The notes below the pieces were generated by a model. The model was not told the DNA's origin and searched no databases. It saw nothing but the letters and a program-made list of their open reading frames with translations. A DNA stretch of 64,000 nt, taken from Ampelocalamus luodianensis (lineage: Eukaryota > Streptophyta > Magnoliopsida > Poales > Poaceae). The translations under genes were made by a program, and so were the position numbers. The stretch is from positions 14,151,840 to 14,215,839 of the forward strand of contig CM070628.1 of NCBI GenBank assembly GCA_036346255.1, given 5' to 3'. This document shows positions 1-11,131 of the stretch, one piece after another; positions within the stretch are counted from its first letter, which is position 1; every line of letters starts with the position of its first letter.

Positions 1-3000
1 CATAAGTAGACATGGCACAAGGTGGAAATCAATCATAATAAGTTTTATATGATCAAGGTTATCGACAAGTCGATAACCGCCTATTTCTACCGAAGCTAAG
101 CATGGCTAAGCAATTAATTCGCAAACTACTAAGTGACAAGAGCTCATCCACGAACTCTAAATCACAGTAATAACATAGGCTCACAGTAGTAGAGGATAAT
201 AATTTGCTAAGGAAATGCATCTACTAGGCCAACTAACGACAATAGTTTAACACAAAGTAGCAATGCATACATAGAAGTTGTAATCAACATAAATACTTAA
301 AATACTGGGATTAACATAATCAAACTGCTTGCCTTGCTAGGATTGGTCTTGCTGCACAGGGGAGTGCTCAGGTTCAAAGTTTTCTTCGGAACCTAACGCG
401 AAAAGGCGATAAAAACCGATAAGAACGAAGAACACCAAAAGGAACTCAACAGCAAAAAACATCCAAATCCCATGAAATTTCTACAACAGCTAGAGGTTGA
501 TTTTAGACAATTTTAGAAACAAGAATCACTTCATTTGGACTTAGTTTGAAAAATTATGCCCTAAACAATTTCTCTCGACTGCAAAATCCTAATTAAATTA
601 ATTTGATTCTTGTTCATGGCGAAAATTTCTAGAATGATCTGGAACTTGAAATTTTTATGGTAGGTAGATATGGTTATCCTAACAACAGAAAAACTGAGTT
701 TGCACAATTTGGAGTTGAAATGAATTAGTTATTATTTTTCTAAGTTCTAAAACTAGTGAATCATTAATTTCAGTGGCAAGGATCATATGAAGACCTATTC
801 TATATTACAAGACATTCTTAGTGGGTTTTAACAAAACTTAGTTTGCTCAGTTTGGGATTACAGAGAATAAATTATGCATTTTACAAATTTTCAATGAATT
901 TCTAAGCCACTATTTTCACTAAACAAGATCATGCAGTTTCTATCATTTTCTACTACATAACAGTGGCTAAATCCATTTTTAGATTAAAGTTCTTACTCTA
1001 ACAGAGCTACAAAGAATCGGAATCATTCAAAAGGAGCTAAAATGACAAAGATAAACACTTTTGAAATTTGAAACATTAAAAGACTTAGAAAATTTGAGCT
1101 CTCGGGAGGTCGGATGAGCTGAAGGAAAAATGAGAGGTCGTGGGCGTTGATCTTGCATCGCAGGCCACGCACCTGAAGCACGCAAGACGGAAGACCTCCT
1201 CCCGCGCTTGGGAGGTCCGGACCGTCGAGATTGGATCCAACGATCACGACCAGTGCATGCACAACGCACGCAAAGGAGGTCCTCGCGTCTAACGGAGGTC
1301 GTGACCGTCAGATCAAGATCTGGCGGTCCTGAGCACTAGGGGAGGTCCTAAGGGTAAACCTACGGAGGGAGGTCTGGACGGCTAAGATCTCACGGAGGAG
1401 GTCTTCAACGGTCTAGATCTCCAGAGGGAGGTCTTTAACGGACATGATCAAGTGAGGGAGGTCTTGATCAGCTGGGATTCAACTGAGGAGGTCTTGGACG
1501 GCCAAGATCTACTCGGGGAGGTCCTAAGTGACAGAGTTTTAACGGAGGAGATCCGGACGGCTCGAGATAAGGCCTAGGAGGTCCGAGCGGTCGAGATCAC
1601 CACGAAGGAGGTCACGAGACTAAGGATTTTGCAAAGGAGATCTAACGCTCAGATCTAACTCCGGGAGGTCGTGAACGGCTAGGATTGAGCCTAAGAGGTT
1701 CTGAGCGAGGTTGTCTTTGTAAAAGACCAGGGGTGGCTTTTTACAAAGACGACCCCGAGGGTGGTCTAAGGGGTGGTATTTGCAAAACGACCAAGGAGAG
1801 GTCTTTTTGCAAAGAGGACCTCGGTGGAGGTCCAAAGGCGGTCTTTAACAAAGAGGACCTCAAGGAGGTCTTTTGCAAAGAGGACCCCAAAGCGGAGGGT
1901 GATCCTAACGGCTGGGATTTACCTACGGTGGTCTTTAACGGTCAGGGTTTCAGCGGGGAGGTCCTGGCACTTAGAAAATACACGGAAAACCCTCTACGGT
2001 ACAGATCTACTTGGAGGTGATCTTAAACGGCTGAGATCAAACTAGGGGGAGGTCCAGAGGCTTAAGTTTTTCGGAACGGAGCCAAAGGCTCGGATCTAAC
2101 CCGGGGTGGTCGTGGACGGCCACGAATAACCCAGGGAGGTCTTAGGACTTAGCGGCACGCGCGCTTTGCCAGCAAGACCGCATTAATGAGCAACCTCGGA
2201 CACATTAATGCTAACCATACGACCAGGATTCCTGTCCGAGTACGACACGACAAAACACGAGTTTGGTTTTCAGTACACCGCCGGCGATGGGGACCTCGCC
2301 GGCGAGAACCAAGGACACGACTGAGTTCTAAATAACGTCAAGAATCTAAAGGACGTGCTCTTGACGGTGGCGACGGCCTGGAACGCCGGCGAGCCGGAGA
2401 GAGAGAAAGGAGTACAATACGGCAAAACTACGAAAACTAAACGAGCTCTATGATGACTAGGAAAACGCAAAGACCAAGCTAAGAAAAGGGCACCTGAGGG
2501 CAGAGATGGGACTAAGGTGGTCGGAGGAGCTTGGAGAAGGTCGACGAAGTCCGGCGATGAAGAGCTTGCCGGAGAGGAAGAAGAAAATGACCTCGACCCC
2601 GAAAAGCAGCTCCCAAACTTGTCCACCTCTGCAATGTGAACCAAGCTAAGTTAGAGCAAGCTTGAGGTGGTCAAGATGACAGTGAACAAGGCCAGTAAGT
2701 TGCTGGGACCACTGGAGCTCGAGCTTCGGCAGGGAGCTCCAAGGTGACAATGGTGGTAAGGGGGTGGTGTTCTTGGGTGCTTGAGTTCGAGGACCAACTC
2801 AACTGAGGGAGCTCAAGCACAACAAAGAACGAAGAAGGAAAGGAGAAGGGAGGTTTCAGGCTATTCATAGCCTGGAAGCTTGGCAATGGCATGGGCAAGT
2901 TCACTGTGAACAATGTCCATGCCCCTGCCAAAAAAGCAGGCATGGTAGGTAGGGGCAGAGCAGGGTGGAGACTTTGGAGGTTAAAGCTGACTGGCAATAA

Positions 3001-3925
3001 ATGCATGGCAGCAAAAAGAGCCGTTGACAAGAGGCAAAATGTGACATCTCACTGCCCCCAACTGCTCTGGTCCTGACACCAGTGCAGGTGCGAGAAAATC
3101 ATGATGACCAGAATTCGAGGAGGTCAAGAGGAAGAAGAACAGAGCCGAAGAGAGGTCTGGGCGATCCGATTTGCATGGGGTGGTCCTGGACGTCCCAGAT
3201 CACCCGAGCAGGGGAGGTCTTTGCGGGTGAGGAGGTCCAGGGGGAGGTCGTGACCGCAAGATGGAGATCCAGTGGCCTGGACCACCCCGAGGCGCCGAGA
3301 TCGGAGGAGGTCGAGCGGTGGATGGAGATCCAACGACCCAAAGGAAGAGGCCGAGGAGGTCGGTGGTGGCTGGCCCGACCGAGTCCAACTAGTGGTCGAC
3401 TCGAGTCGAGTCGACTCGGACAAGGGTTCAAAATCGAGTCCCAACAAGAGCTAATCTTTGGAGAATTATTTGAGTCAACAAACTAACTCCAAAAATTATA
3501 AAATTTTTATAGGAGCTTGCTAGCTGAGTTAATGACCTTGTGTAAATTTTGCAGAGGTTTTGTGCTATACTTTTCCTCCAACAATTTCACAAGGTCTTTG
3601 GTCCTGATTTGACGAGAATTGAATTGGGTTTGACCTGACCTCCAAAGATATTCAAACAATTTCTAAAAATTGTGAAATTTTTCAGAGGGGTCACATACCA
3701 TCCCAAGAACTCAGGAAAAATATTTCCAGGAGATGATCAAGAGGTTTGACAAGATTGCTTTTGAAAGCTCAAGATTTGGATCAAAAGACTTGTGACTTTG
3801 TATTTCCATAACTTCTTGTACAATACTTGTTCAGTACACAAAGAAAATACATGATGTAAGAAAAAGTTTTAATTTCTACTCATTTTCTTACATTTGAAAC
3901 ACAAGCCCAAAATTGGGATGTTACA
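1..3925 (-). mobile_element. Ty3/gypsy long terminal repeat, partial
   Basis: Read on the minus strand, this begins at 3925 with TGTAACATCCC, the same start as the LTR at 11132. Near 345-400 it has a stretch of the same layout as 12740-12800 (an AAGxxGGAGCACCCC-like block followed by an AT-rich downstream part), so the same LTR superfamily is likely. The other LTR end is not reached before base 1. The distance from LTR start to that block is about 3.5 kb here but about 1.6 kb in the other copy; the excess is GGAGGTC-rich repeat sequence. Bases 3926-3930 (GCAAG) would be the target duplication, which cannot be checked because the other flank is outside the window. Short open frames inside are non-coding LTR sequence. 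Confidence 0.7.
1190..2150. repeat. Degenerate GGAGGTC tandem repeat inside the LTR
   Basis: GGAGGTC recurs roughly every 30-60 bases, usually followed by a GGACGGCTNAGATCT-like stretch. The unit is decayed but plainly periodic. A second, looser cluster lies at about 3110-3380. The array accounts for most of the extra length of this LTR compared with the copy at 11132-14340. Confidence 0.75.
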
Positions 3926-3930
3926 GCAAG

Positions 3931-5593
3931 GAAAATGTATGACTAGCTAGGGCTAAGGATTTGTTCCTAGTCTTTTACCGGTCTCGTTGTTTGGTTGGAG
4001 ACCGGATTGCTAGTATAGGTTGCCGTACTATTAAGAGGGGTCTTAATTAGTAACTTGAGTTAGTCATGTGTTGATAGCTCATTATGTTTGCTCTAGCTCA
4101 ACTTAACATGTTGCCTACATTTGCGAATGCGTTTTGCAAATAGTTGTGGCTCATGGTTATTCCTTGTAGCATGTGACTTTAGTTTGCGAATGTGTTTTGC
4201 AAACAGTTTAAGTCCATGTACCTTATTCCTTGTGGCGATGATTCTAAAAGTCGGCAAAATGTGTTTTTGTGACTTGTTGAGAATCTAGCTTTCATCTCTT
4301 GTGTACATGTTGAATCAATTGGCAAATATGTTTTGCAAATTGAGTTGAAACAAATGTACAAAGTTTGATCTCGATCTTGGTATTCTTGGCGGTCGACCGC
4401 CATCGGTAGCGATCGGCCGGTGGTAGTGGTCGACCGCCATGGGTTGAGCGGATCGACCGATCTTCGTGAACCGTCAGAAGAAGCGGTACACGAGTGCGTA
4501 GTACCGGGAGAAAGCGGTACTACCGAGTGCGGTAGTACCGATATTTGTTGGCGGACGTCTTTTCCGGAAGATATGTTTTACGGTTTGCTCGGTGCTCTGT
4601 TGGCGGTCCGACCGCCCCCGGCGATCGGCGGTGAGCGGATCGACCGCCATTGGTTGGCGGTCGGACGATTGAGAGTCCAACGGCTAGTTTTATAGCCGTT
4701 GGCGCTTAGTGGTCGGACCGCCATTAGTTGGCGATCGGCGGTTCTGTCGATTCTCGGAATCTTCTCCCAACGGCTAGTTTTTGCGTGTGGACTATAAATA
4801 CCCACCTTGGTCGTGTGAGGGAGAGTAGCTGGTGCCCCATTGAGTTCCTTTGAGCTAAGAGCAAGCCCTCTACTCCCATTTGTGCATGTGTTGCACTTGT
4901 TGAGGTTTGAAAGGCAAATCCTATTGCATGTGTTGCATTAGGTGGTGGATTTGGTATCCATGAGAGCTTTGACACTTGATTGGTTCAAGTGAAAGTTGGA
5001 GACTTGTTACTCTTGGTGTTTGCCGACACCTAGGCGGCGTGGGCGTCGTGCGTCGGTGATCTTCTCAAGTGAAGCTTGCGAGAAGACCCGGCGTTTGTGA
5101 GTGGCTTGGTGCTCGCCATCTCGGAGTGGAGTAAGAGCAACCCTAGTGAAGCGAGGTGGTTGATACCTCGGAGGAAGGCTTAATTGGTGGAGCGGCCCAA
5201 TAGGTTTGGGTTTCCCTCAGCGTGGATTATGGGAGACCGGCAAGTCTCCGACCACCACGGTAAAAAATCGTTGTGTCACGTGTGTTTCTTGTGATTAGCT
5301 TTCATATGCTTTACATTGTGCAAATTACATTTATTGTATAATTGCTTATTCATTTGTATGATTGCTATCTTGTATGTGCTTAATTAATCATATCATTAGT
5401 TGATAGCTTACAAGTCTTTGCTAAACTACTCTATGTATTATTGACTTGTATTGTTGGTGCACTTAGTGAACTTAGTTGATTTAGTCTAAACCGAATTGAT
5501 ATTTAGCTTCCGCATTAGAAATCGGTTTTAGCGCATAGAAGTTTTTAAATTGACTATTCACCCCCCCCTCTAGTCGGCCTCCTCGATCTTACA
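3931..5593 (+). mobile_element. Solo LTR of a SIRE/Maximus-type Ty1/copia element
   Basis: The 3' end carries the ATTCACCCCCCC-TCTAGTCGGC block typical of this copia lineage and ends in CTTACA at 5593. A TATA box (TATAAATA, 4793-4800) sits in the middle as the LTR promoter. No primer-binding site follows, so this is a solo LTR, or one broken from its element. The 5' boundary is unclear: TG at 3937 is possible, or the LTR may have been cut by the minus-strand gypsy LTR that ends at 3925. GC-rich inverted segments with repeated GGCGGTCGGACCGCC-like words lie at 4390-4740. Confidence 0.6.
4793..4800 (+). promoter_or_regulatory. TATA box of copia LTR
   Basis: TATAAATA, placed within an LTR ahead of a GC-rich transcribed part, as expected for the U3/R boundary. 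It is not linked to a host gene. Confidence 0.5.
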
Positions 5594-5594
5594 G

Positions 5595-6204
5595 ATGCCT
5601 CGTCTCCAGAGCTACGGTGAGCGCACAGGAGGATACGCCGCTGAGCTTTGGAAGTTGCTCCAGGTTCTTGGAGGTTTTGATCGTCCGCTGTACGTCGGCA
5701 ACAACTGGACGGTGAATGGACAAAAACGTGGAGTGATTTGTCGCTCGACGATCTACGCGGGAGGAGCGACAAAGCGAGCCAACCTTCGCACGCGTCTCGT
5801 GAGGAAGATCACTTGGTGGAGGGTATAGGAGTCGTCGCGCTTGGCGATGCTGCGTATTTGCAACATCTACGCACGGGAGCTTCAAGACACCGTCTTCCGT
5901 TACCACCCCAGAGCTGCAGCCGTGGACTTGCCAGTACGCTACCCGTCTACACAAGAAGAGAGCAACGCTACTGATCGTGCACCTCGCTTGCGGTTTGTGG
6001 CCGCCGGGAGGAAGCCTTGGAGAGGACCATCACGAGTTGGATCATGTCTATGAAGCCTTGCGAGAGAGTGAAGAGAAGGTCGCCACTGCTGCAAGAGATT
6101 CTCGACCAAGTTCCCGAAGAAGAGGAAGACCGAGGAGGATTCGAAGAAGATTGAGAGGAAGGCCCGGTGGAGCGGAGGAAGATGCAGAGCGGAGGAGCCG
6201 GTGA
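5595..6204 (+). pseudogene. Gypsy leader with possible remnant of an extra pre-gag ORF
   Basis: A 77-residue frame opens at 5595 (MPRLQSYGERT...) and ends at 5828. Related frames continue to about 6204, ending in an Arg/Glu-rich segment that could be coiled coil. The sequence lies between the copia LTR and gag and is clearly GC-richer than the AT-rich spacer at 6350-6570. Grass gypsy elements often carry an extra ORF before gag, and this may be the decayed form of one. I do not recognise a domain, and it could equally be untranslated leader. Confidence 0.3.
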
Positions 6205-6572
6205 GCTAGTTGCACCGAGAGCGCTGCTCTCGCTGCGCACGATTCGAGTGGCATCGAGGATCGGTTGCCAAGATGCCGGCTCACTTCCAAGTCTGACCGT
6301 CGGGCGCGCGCGCGATTGTGGAGGCTTTCTCGAGTAGTTGGTCTTAGTTGCGATTTTGTTGGCTTAGCCGATTTGATTTAGTGAGTCGCCCTTTAGGCGG
6401 TAGTTTTGTGTGCTTAGGTCTTTGTTTCTTTTTGTGTGCAGTATGAGTGCAAAGGCCCTTAGGCATTTGTTGCGACCATGCTAAGACCCTAAGTAATAAA
6501 GGTATTTCATTTGAGTTTCTTGGTGTGTTTTGTTGGGTTTAACCTACCCCTGCTTAGTTCTTAACTTATCTT

Positions 6573-8035
6573 GTGCTTGCTACCTTATCTAACCCATGGA
6601 GCTTCACGGATGGTTCAAACTCGTCGGCTAGCGCTAGTGGTTCGGTACTCGGCAGAAGCAATGAGCAACCAACCGCGAGAGGAGTTCCGCCACAAGCACC
6701 TCCAATTGACTTGCAAAACTTTGGAGCTTTCATGGCAGCACAGACTCAGCTGATGAATACCATGATGACTCAGATGCAAGCTATGAACAACCAGGCCAAC
6801 AACAACAACAACAATCAACAGTATGGAGCCCCAGCTGCTCATGGTCACCATGGACCATCCAAGCTTGCAGAATTTATGAGGACTCGTCCACCAACATTTT
6901 CCGGACACGTGTCCCCAGTAGAGGCAGATGATTGGCTTCGGGTCATCGAAAGGAAGCTGCTGATTACCCAGTGCAGTGACCGTGAGAAGGTCCTGTATGC
7001 CACTCACCAGATGGAAGGCTTAGCCGCTGAATGGTGGGAGAACTTCTGTGCCGCGCATGAGGCGCCACAGGATATCACCTGGGAAGAATTTTCTGCAGCA
7101 TTTCGCCAGTATCATGTACCAGAAGGCATTATCGATCTGAAGAAGGATGAGTTCCGCGCTCTCAAGCAAGGAGCTATGTCGGTATCTGACTACCTCAACA
7201 AGTTTTCCCAGCTAGCTCGCTACGCAGCAGAAGATGTAGCCACAGACAAGGCCCGCCAGAGTCGCTTTTGAAGGACTAAACACGGATCGCAAGTCAGTCT
7301 ACTCGCCCATACTTTTCGGATTTCCAGGAGTTGGTCAACAAAGCCTTTGTTCTAGAGGACAAACGCAAGGAGCTGGAAGATAACCGCAAACGCCGGATGG
7401 CTCAACAAGGAAATCAGCAATCACAGCAGAGAGCAAGAACAGTGCCACCACAGTTCAATCGATTTCCACCCCAGACTTCGTTCAGAGCACCTGCACCAAC
7501 TTCAGCACCCCGTCCAGCTGCTCAGAACTTCCGCAACCCTGCACCCGTCAACCCCAACCCGGGAAGCAACCAGCAGAACGTACCACGGGTATGTTACACC
7601 TGTCGTCAGCCAGGACATTATTCTAACCAATGTCCGCAGAAGGGTACAATCACTCCAGTACGTTTCAACCTTGGAGCTACGCCATCCAAGACGCCAACGC
7701 CAGGCATCAACCAAGGAGCTTCACAAGTCGCCGGTCAAGCCGGAGGAGCACCACAGTCCGTGATCAGAGGCCGTGTCAACCACGTCACTCTGGAAGGAGC
7801 CCAGGAATCACCGGACGTCGTACTGGGTAAGTTTCTGGTTAACTCAGTACCTGCATCAGTTTTGTTTGATTCTGGAGCTTCGCATTCGTTTGTTTCTGGA
7901 ATGTTTGCAACCAAGAATAATTTGGAAGTTATGCAACTTAAGCATACTCTGTTAGTCCAGTCGCCTGGAGCAGAGCTAAGTGCTAGAGTGGGATGTTTAG
8001 GAGCTAAGTTACTCATAGTGGAGTTGAGTTTCTAG
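6573..8035 (+). pseudogene. Gypsy gag and aspartic protease, frameshifted
   Basis: The first frame (6573-7271) begins MLATLSNPW and holds the retrotransposon Gag core (PTFSGHVSPVEADDWL, then the EGLAAEWWENF and FRALKQGAMSV blocks). It breaks at about 7262. The second frame (7331-8035) resumes with LEDKRKELEDNRKRR, a Pro/Gln-rich stretch, the CCHC zinc knuckle CYTCRQPGHYSNQC, and the protease active site VLFDSGASHSFVS. Gag packages element RNA and the protease cuts the polyprotein. At least one indel at about 7260-7330 and a stop at 8033-8035 separate gag-protease from RT, so no full polyprotein can be made. Confidence 0.85.
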
Positions 8036-8040
8036 CCAAC

Positions 8041-9000
8041 CTAATTATTCTAGACACCGGACCTTAGATGTCATTCTTGGCATGGATTGGTTATCAAGCA
8101 CAAAGCAGTACTAGATTGTGGCGAAGGGTCGTAATAATCGAGGATACAGAAGGAAACAAGGTAGAATTTCGGCCACCTCGATTCGTGATGGACATTTGCT
8201 AGTAAACGATTTAAAGACCCTTTCCTTGGAAGAAGTACCAGTGGTCAGTGAATACCCAGATGTGTTTCCAGAGGAGTTACCAGGAATGCCACCGGATCGT
8301 GACATTGAGTTTGTCATCGACCTATTGCCAGGGATAGCACCGATCTCAAAGAGGCCTTATCGGATGCCAGCCGATGAATTGGTAGAGATGAAGAAGCAGA
8401 TAGAGGAACTTCTTGAGAAAGGGTTCGTGAGACCTAGTTCGTCGCTATGGGGAGCGCCAGTGTTGTTTGTCAAGAAGAAAGATGGAAGTATGAGGATGTG
8501 TATTGATTATCGTTCCCTCAACGAAGTTACCATCAAGAACAAGTACCCACTACCCCGGATAGATGATCTGTTTGATCAGATGAAAGGAGCCGGAGAGTTC
8601 TCAAAGATCGACCTGCGATCAGGTTACCATCAACTGAAGATTTGTCCTAAGGATATACCGAAGACCGCGTTCTCAACACGGTACGAACATTATGAGTTCT
8701 TAGTCATGCCTTTTGGTCTGACTAATGCCCCTGCATACTTCATGAACATGATGAATAAAGTATTCATGGAATATTTGGACAAATTCGTAGTTGTGTTCAT
8801 TGATGATATTCTAGTGTAATCCAAGTCGGAGGAAGAACACGCCGAACACTTAAGAATAATCTTGGAAAAGCTCAGAGAGCATCGGTTGTATGCCAAGTTC
8901 AGTAAGTGTGATTTTTGGAAGAAGGAAGTGGATTTCCTTGGTCATGTGATGACAAAGTAGGAGTAGTGATTGACCCTGTAAAGTTAAAGCGATGTTACAT
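8041..9000 (+). pseudogene. Gypsy reverse transcriptase
   Basis: The frame at 8118-8819 carries the RT blocks in order: YPDVFPEELPGMPP, SKRPYRMP, GFVRPSSSLWGAPVLFVKKK, MRMCIDYRSLN, KIDLRSGYHQ, TAFSTRYEHYEF, MPFGLTNAP and the catalytic FIDDILV. The next codon, tyrosine in the usual IDDILVYS motif, is TAA (8817-8819), so translation would stop two residues past the catalytic aspartates. The frame continues past it (SKSEEEHAEHL..., then FLGHV at about 8935) until a further TAG at about 8958-8960. The enzyme would copy element RNA into DNA in the cytoplasm; here it is inactive. Confidence 0.9.
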
Positions 9001-9740
9001 TGGGAGCGGCCCAAGACCGTAACTTCAGTTCGCGATTTCTTGGGAATGGCGAGTTATTACCGCGTTTTATCGAAGGATTCTCATCGATTGCTAAGCCTCT
9101 TACGCAATTATTGAAAAAGGAGAAAAAGTTCACTTGGACTCCCGCCTGTGACGAAAGTTTTCAAGAATTGAAGAAGCGTTTGACTTCGGCCCATCTTGAT
9201 TTTGCCAGATATTCGCAAGGATTTTGATATCTATTATGATGCTTCACGCCAAGGATTAGGATGCGTCCTGATGCAAGAAGGAAGAGCTGTCGCTTATGCG
9301 TCAAGGCAGTTGAGACCTCACGAAGAGAATTACCCTACTCATGATCTGGAATTAGCTGCCGTAGTGCATGCTTTAAAGATTTGGCGTCACTACCTTATCG
9401 GTAATCGCTGTGAAGTCTACACAGATCATAAGAGTCTAAAGTGCATCTTCACCCAGTCAGATTTGAACATGAGACAGAGAAGATGGTTGGAATTGATCAA
9501 GGATTATAATCTTAGGATCCACTACCATCCCGGAAAAGCCAACGTAGTTGCACACGCTCTAAGTCGTAAGAGTTACTGCAATGCTTTGGAAGTAAAGGAA
9601 AATTGTCCAGAACTTTATGAAGAATTTCAGAAGCTAAGGCTAGAAGTTGTGTCCGGAGAATTCGTAGCCAATTTGGAGGTACAGTCTACCCTGGAGAAGC
9701 AGATTCGTGAAGCGCAACCAAAGGATTGTGTGTTGTCAGA
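9000..9740 (+). pseudogene. Gypsy RNase H
   Basis: The remains of the RT connection (FIEGFSSIAKPLTQLLKK) are followed, after a frame change at about 9200, by RNase H: YYDASRQGLGCVLMQ with the catalytic Asp, AYASRQLRPHEENYPTHDLEL, the FTDHKSL-type motif YTDHKSLKCIF, and RRWLELIKDYNLRIHYHPGK. The usual ADALSRK motif reads AHALSRK, a change from Asp to His at a normally invariant position. RNase H removes the RNA strand during reverse transcription. Confidence 0.85.
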
Positions 9741-11092
9741 CATTAGTTCAAAATGGCAGAAGGAAAATTCAAAGATTTTACCAAGGGTGATCAAGACATA
9801 CTCTGGATTAACGGTCGTATCTGTGTACCAGATATCGATGGTCTAAGACAGTTAATCTTAAAAGAAGCCCATGACTCAAAGTATTCGATTCACCCTGGAA
9901 GTACCAAGATGTATCAGGATGTGAAGAATAAATTTTGGTGGCCAAATTTGAAGCGAGAAGTCGCAGAGTTCGTTGCCTTGTGCGACATCTGTCAGAAAGT
10001 AAAGGCAGAACATCAGAGACCAGCAGGTTTGTTACAACCGCTGAAGATTCCAGAATGGAAGTGGGAAGAGATCGGAATGGATTTCATCACCAGTTTACCC
10101 AAGACCCAATCGGGTTACGATTCGATCTGGGTAATAGTCGATCGTTTGACCAAGGTCGCCCATTTCCTACCAGTCAAAACCACGTACTCAGGAGATCGCC
10201 TTGCGGAGTTGTACATGGCAAGAATTGTCAGTTTGCACGGTGTGCCTAAGAAGATAGTGTCAGATCGAGGATCTCAGTTCACCTCTCGTTTTTGGCAAAG
10301 TTTGCATGAAGCATTGGGTACCCATTTGAATTTGATCGCGTATCATCCACGCATGATGGATGGATCGAAAGAGTTAATCGATATTGGAGGATATCTTGAG
10401 AGCTTGCGCTCTAGCTAATCTTGCCGATGGGATAAGAGTTCACCATATACAGAATTCTCGTATAACAACAGTTACCAAGCTAGTCCGCAAATGTCACCAT
10501 TTGAAGCTTTATATGGTCGTGCTGTAGAACCCGTTGAATTGGTCGAAATAGGTGAGCGTTCGATGTTCGGTCGGACATCATTCAAGAAGCGAAGAGCAAG
10601 TTGCCATGATCGAGAATGACGAAGATAGCTCGATCGAGCGTAAGAGCTATGCTAATAATCGTCGTCGAGATCTCGACTTTGAACCCGAGGATTTCGTTTA
10701 TCTTGAGTGACCCGCTCGAGGCGTAAAAGGTTTCATGCCAAAGGAAGCTTGCCCTAGGTATGGTGGTCCGTTCAAGATTTTGGAGCGTCGTGGAGAAGTT
10801 GCTTATCGGTTGGAGCTACCGCGATCGTTGGCGAGGAGTGCATGATGTCTTTCATGTCTCACAATTGAAGAAGTGTCTTCGTGTGCGGAAGAGCAAGCCC
10901 GTTGGAATCAATTGACTTGAAGGAGGATCTTACCACAAGGAGCGGCGGTCAAGATTTTGGATGTCGCGAGCGCCTCACCAAGCAAGACTATTCGTTTTGC
11001 AAGGTCGATGGAGCAACCACTCGGAAGGAGAAGTGCGTGGGAGCGTGAAGAAGAGCTGAAAGCCGAGTTCCCTAGCCTTTTCTCTAGCTAGC
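9741..11092 (+). pseudogene. Gypsy integrase with chromodomain-like tail
   Basis: The frame at 9753-10418 shows the integrase zinc-binding HHCC region (HDSKYSIHPGSTKMYQD, then CDICQKVK) and the catalytic core (GMDFITSLPKT, IWVIVDRLTKVAHF, VSDRGSQFTSRFW). It then breaks near LIAYHPRMMDG, where the usual HPQTDGQ motif is damaged. Further pieces in other frames are MSPFEALYGR (about 10490), HDVFHVSQLKKC (about 10840) and a C-terminal QTIRF/WEREEELKAEFPSLF-like segment (about 10977-11090) of Tekay chromodomain type. Integrase inserts the cDNA copy; this one is broken by several indels. Confidence 0.85.
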
Positions 11093-11118
11093 CTGAATCT
11101 TGGGGTCGAGATTCCTTT

Positions 11119-11128
11119 AAGGGGGGAG
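11119..11128 (+). other. Polypurine tract
   Basis: AAGGGGGGAG lies three bases before the LTR start TGTAACATCC. It would prime plus-strand DNA synthesis. Confidence 0.8.
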
Positions 11129-11131
11129 GTT

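Noticed and set aside
3082..3486. Overlapping frames of 100-134 codons on both strands
   Set aside because: They fall in the GGAGGTC repeat, which has few stops; translations are repetitive with no family features.
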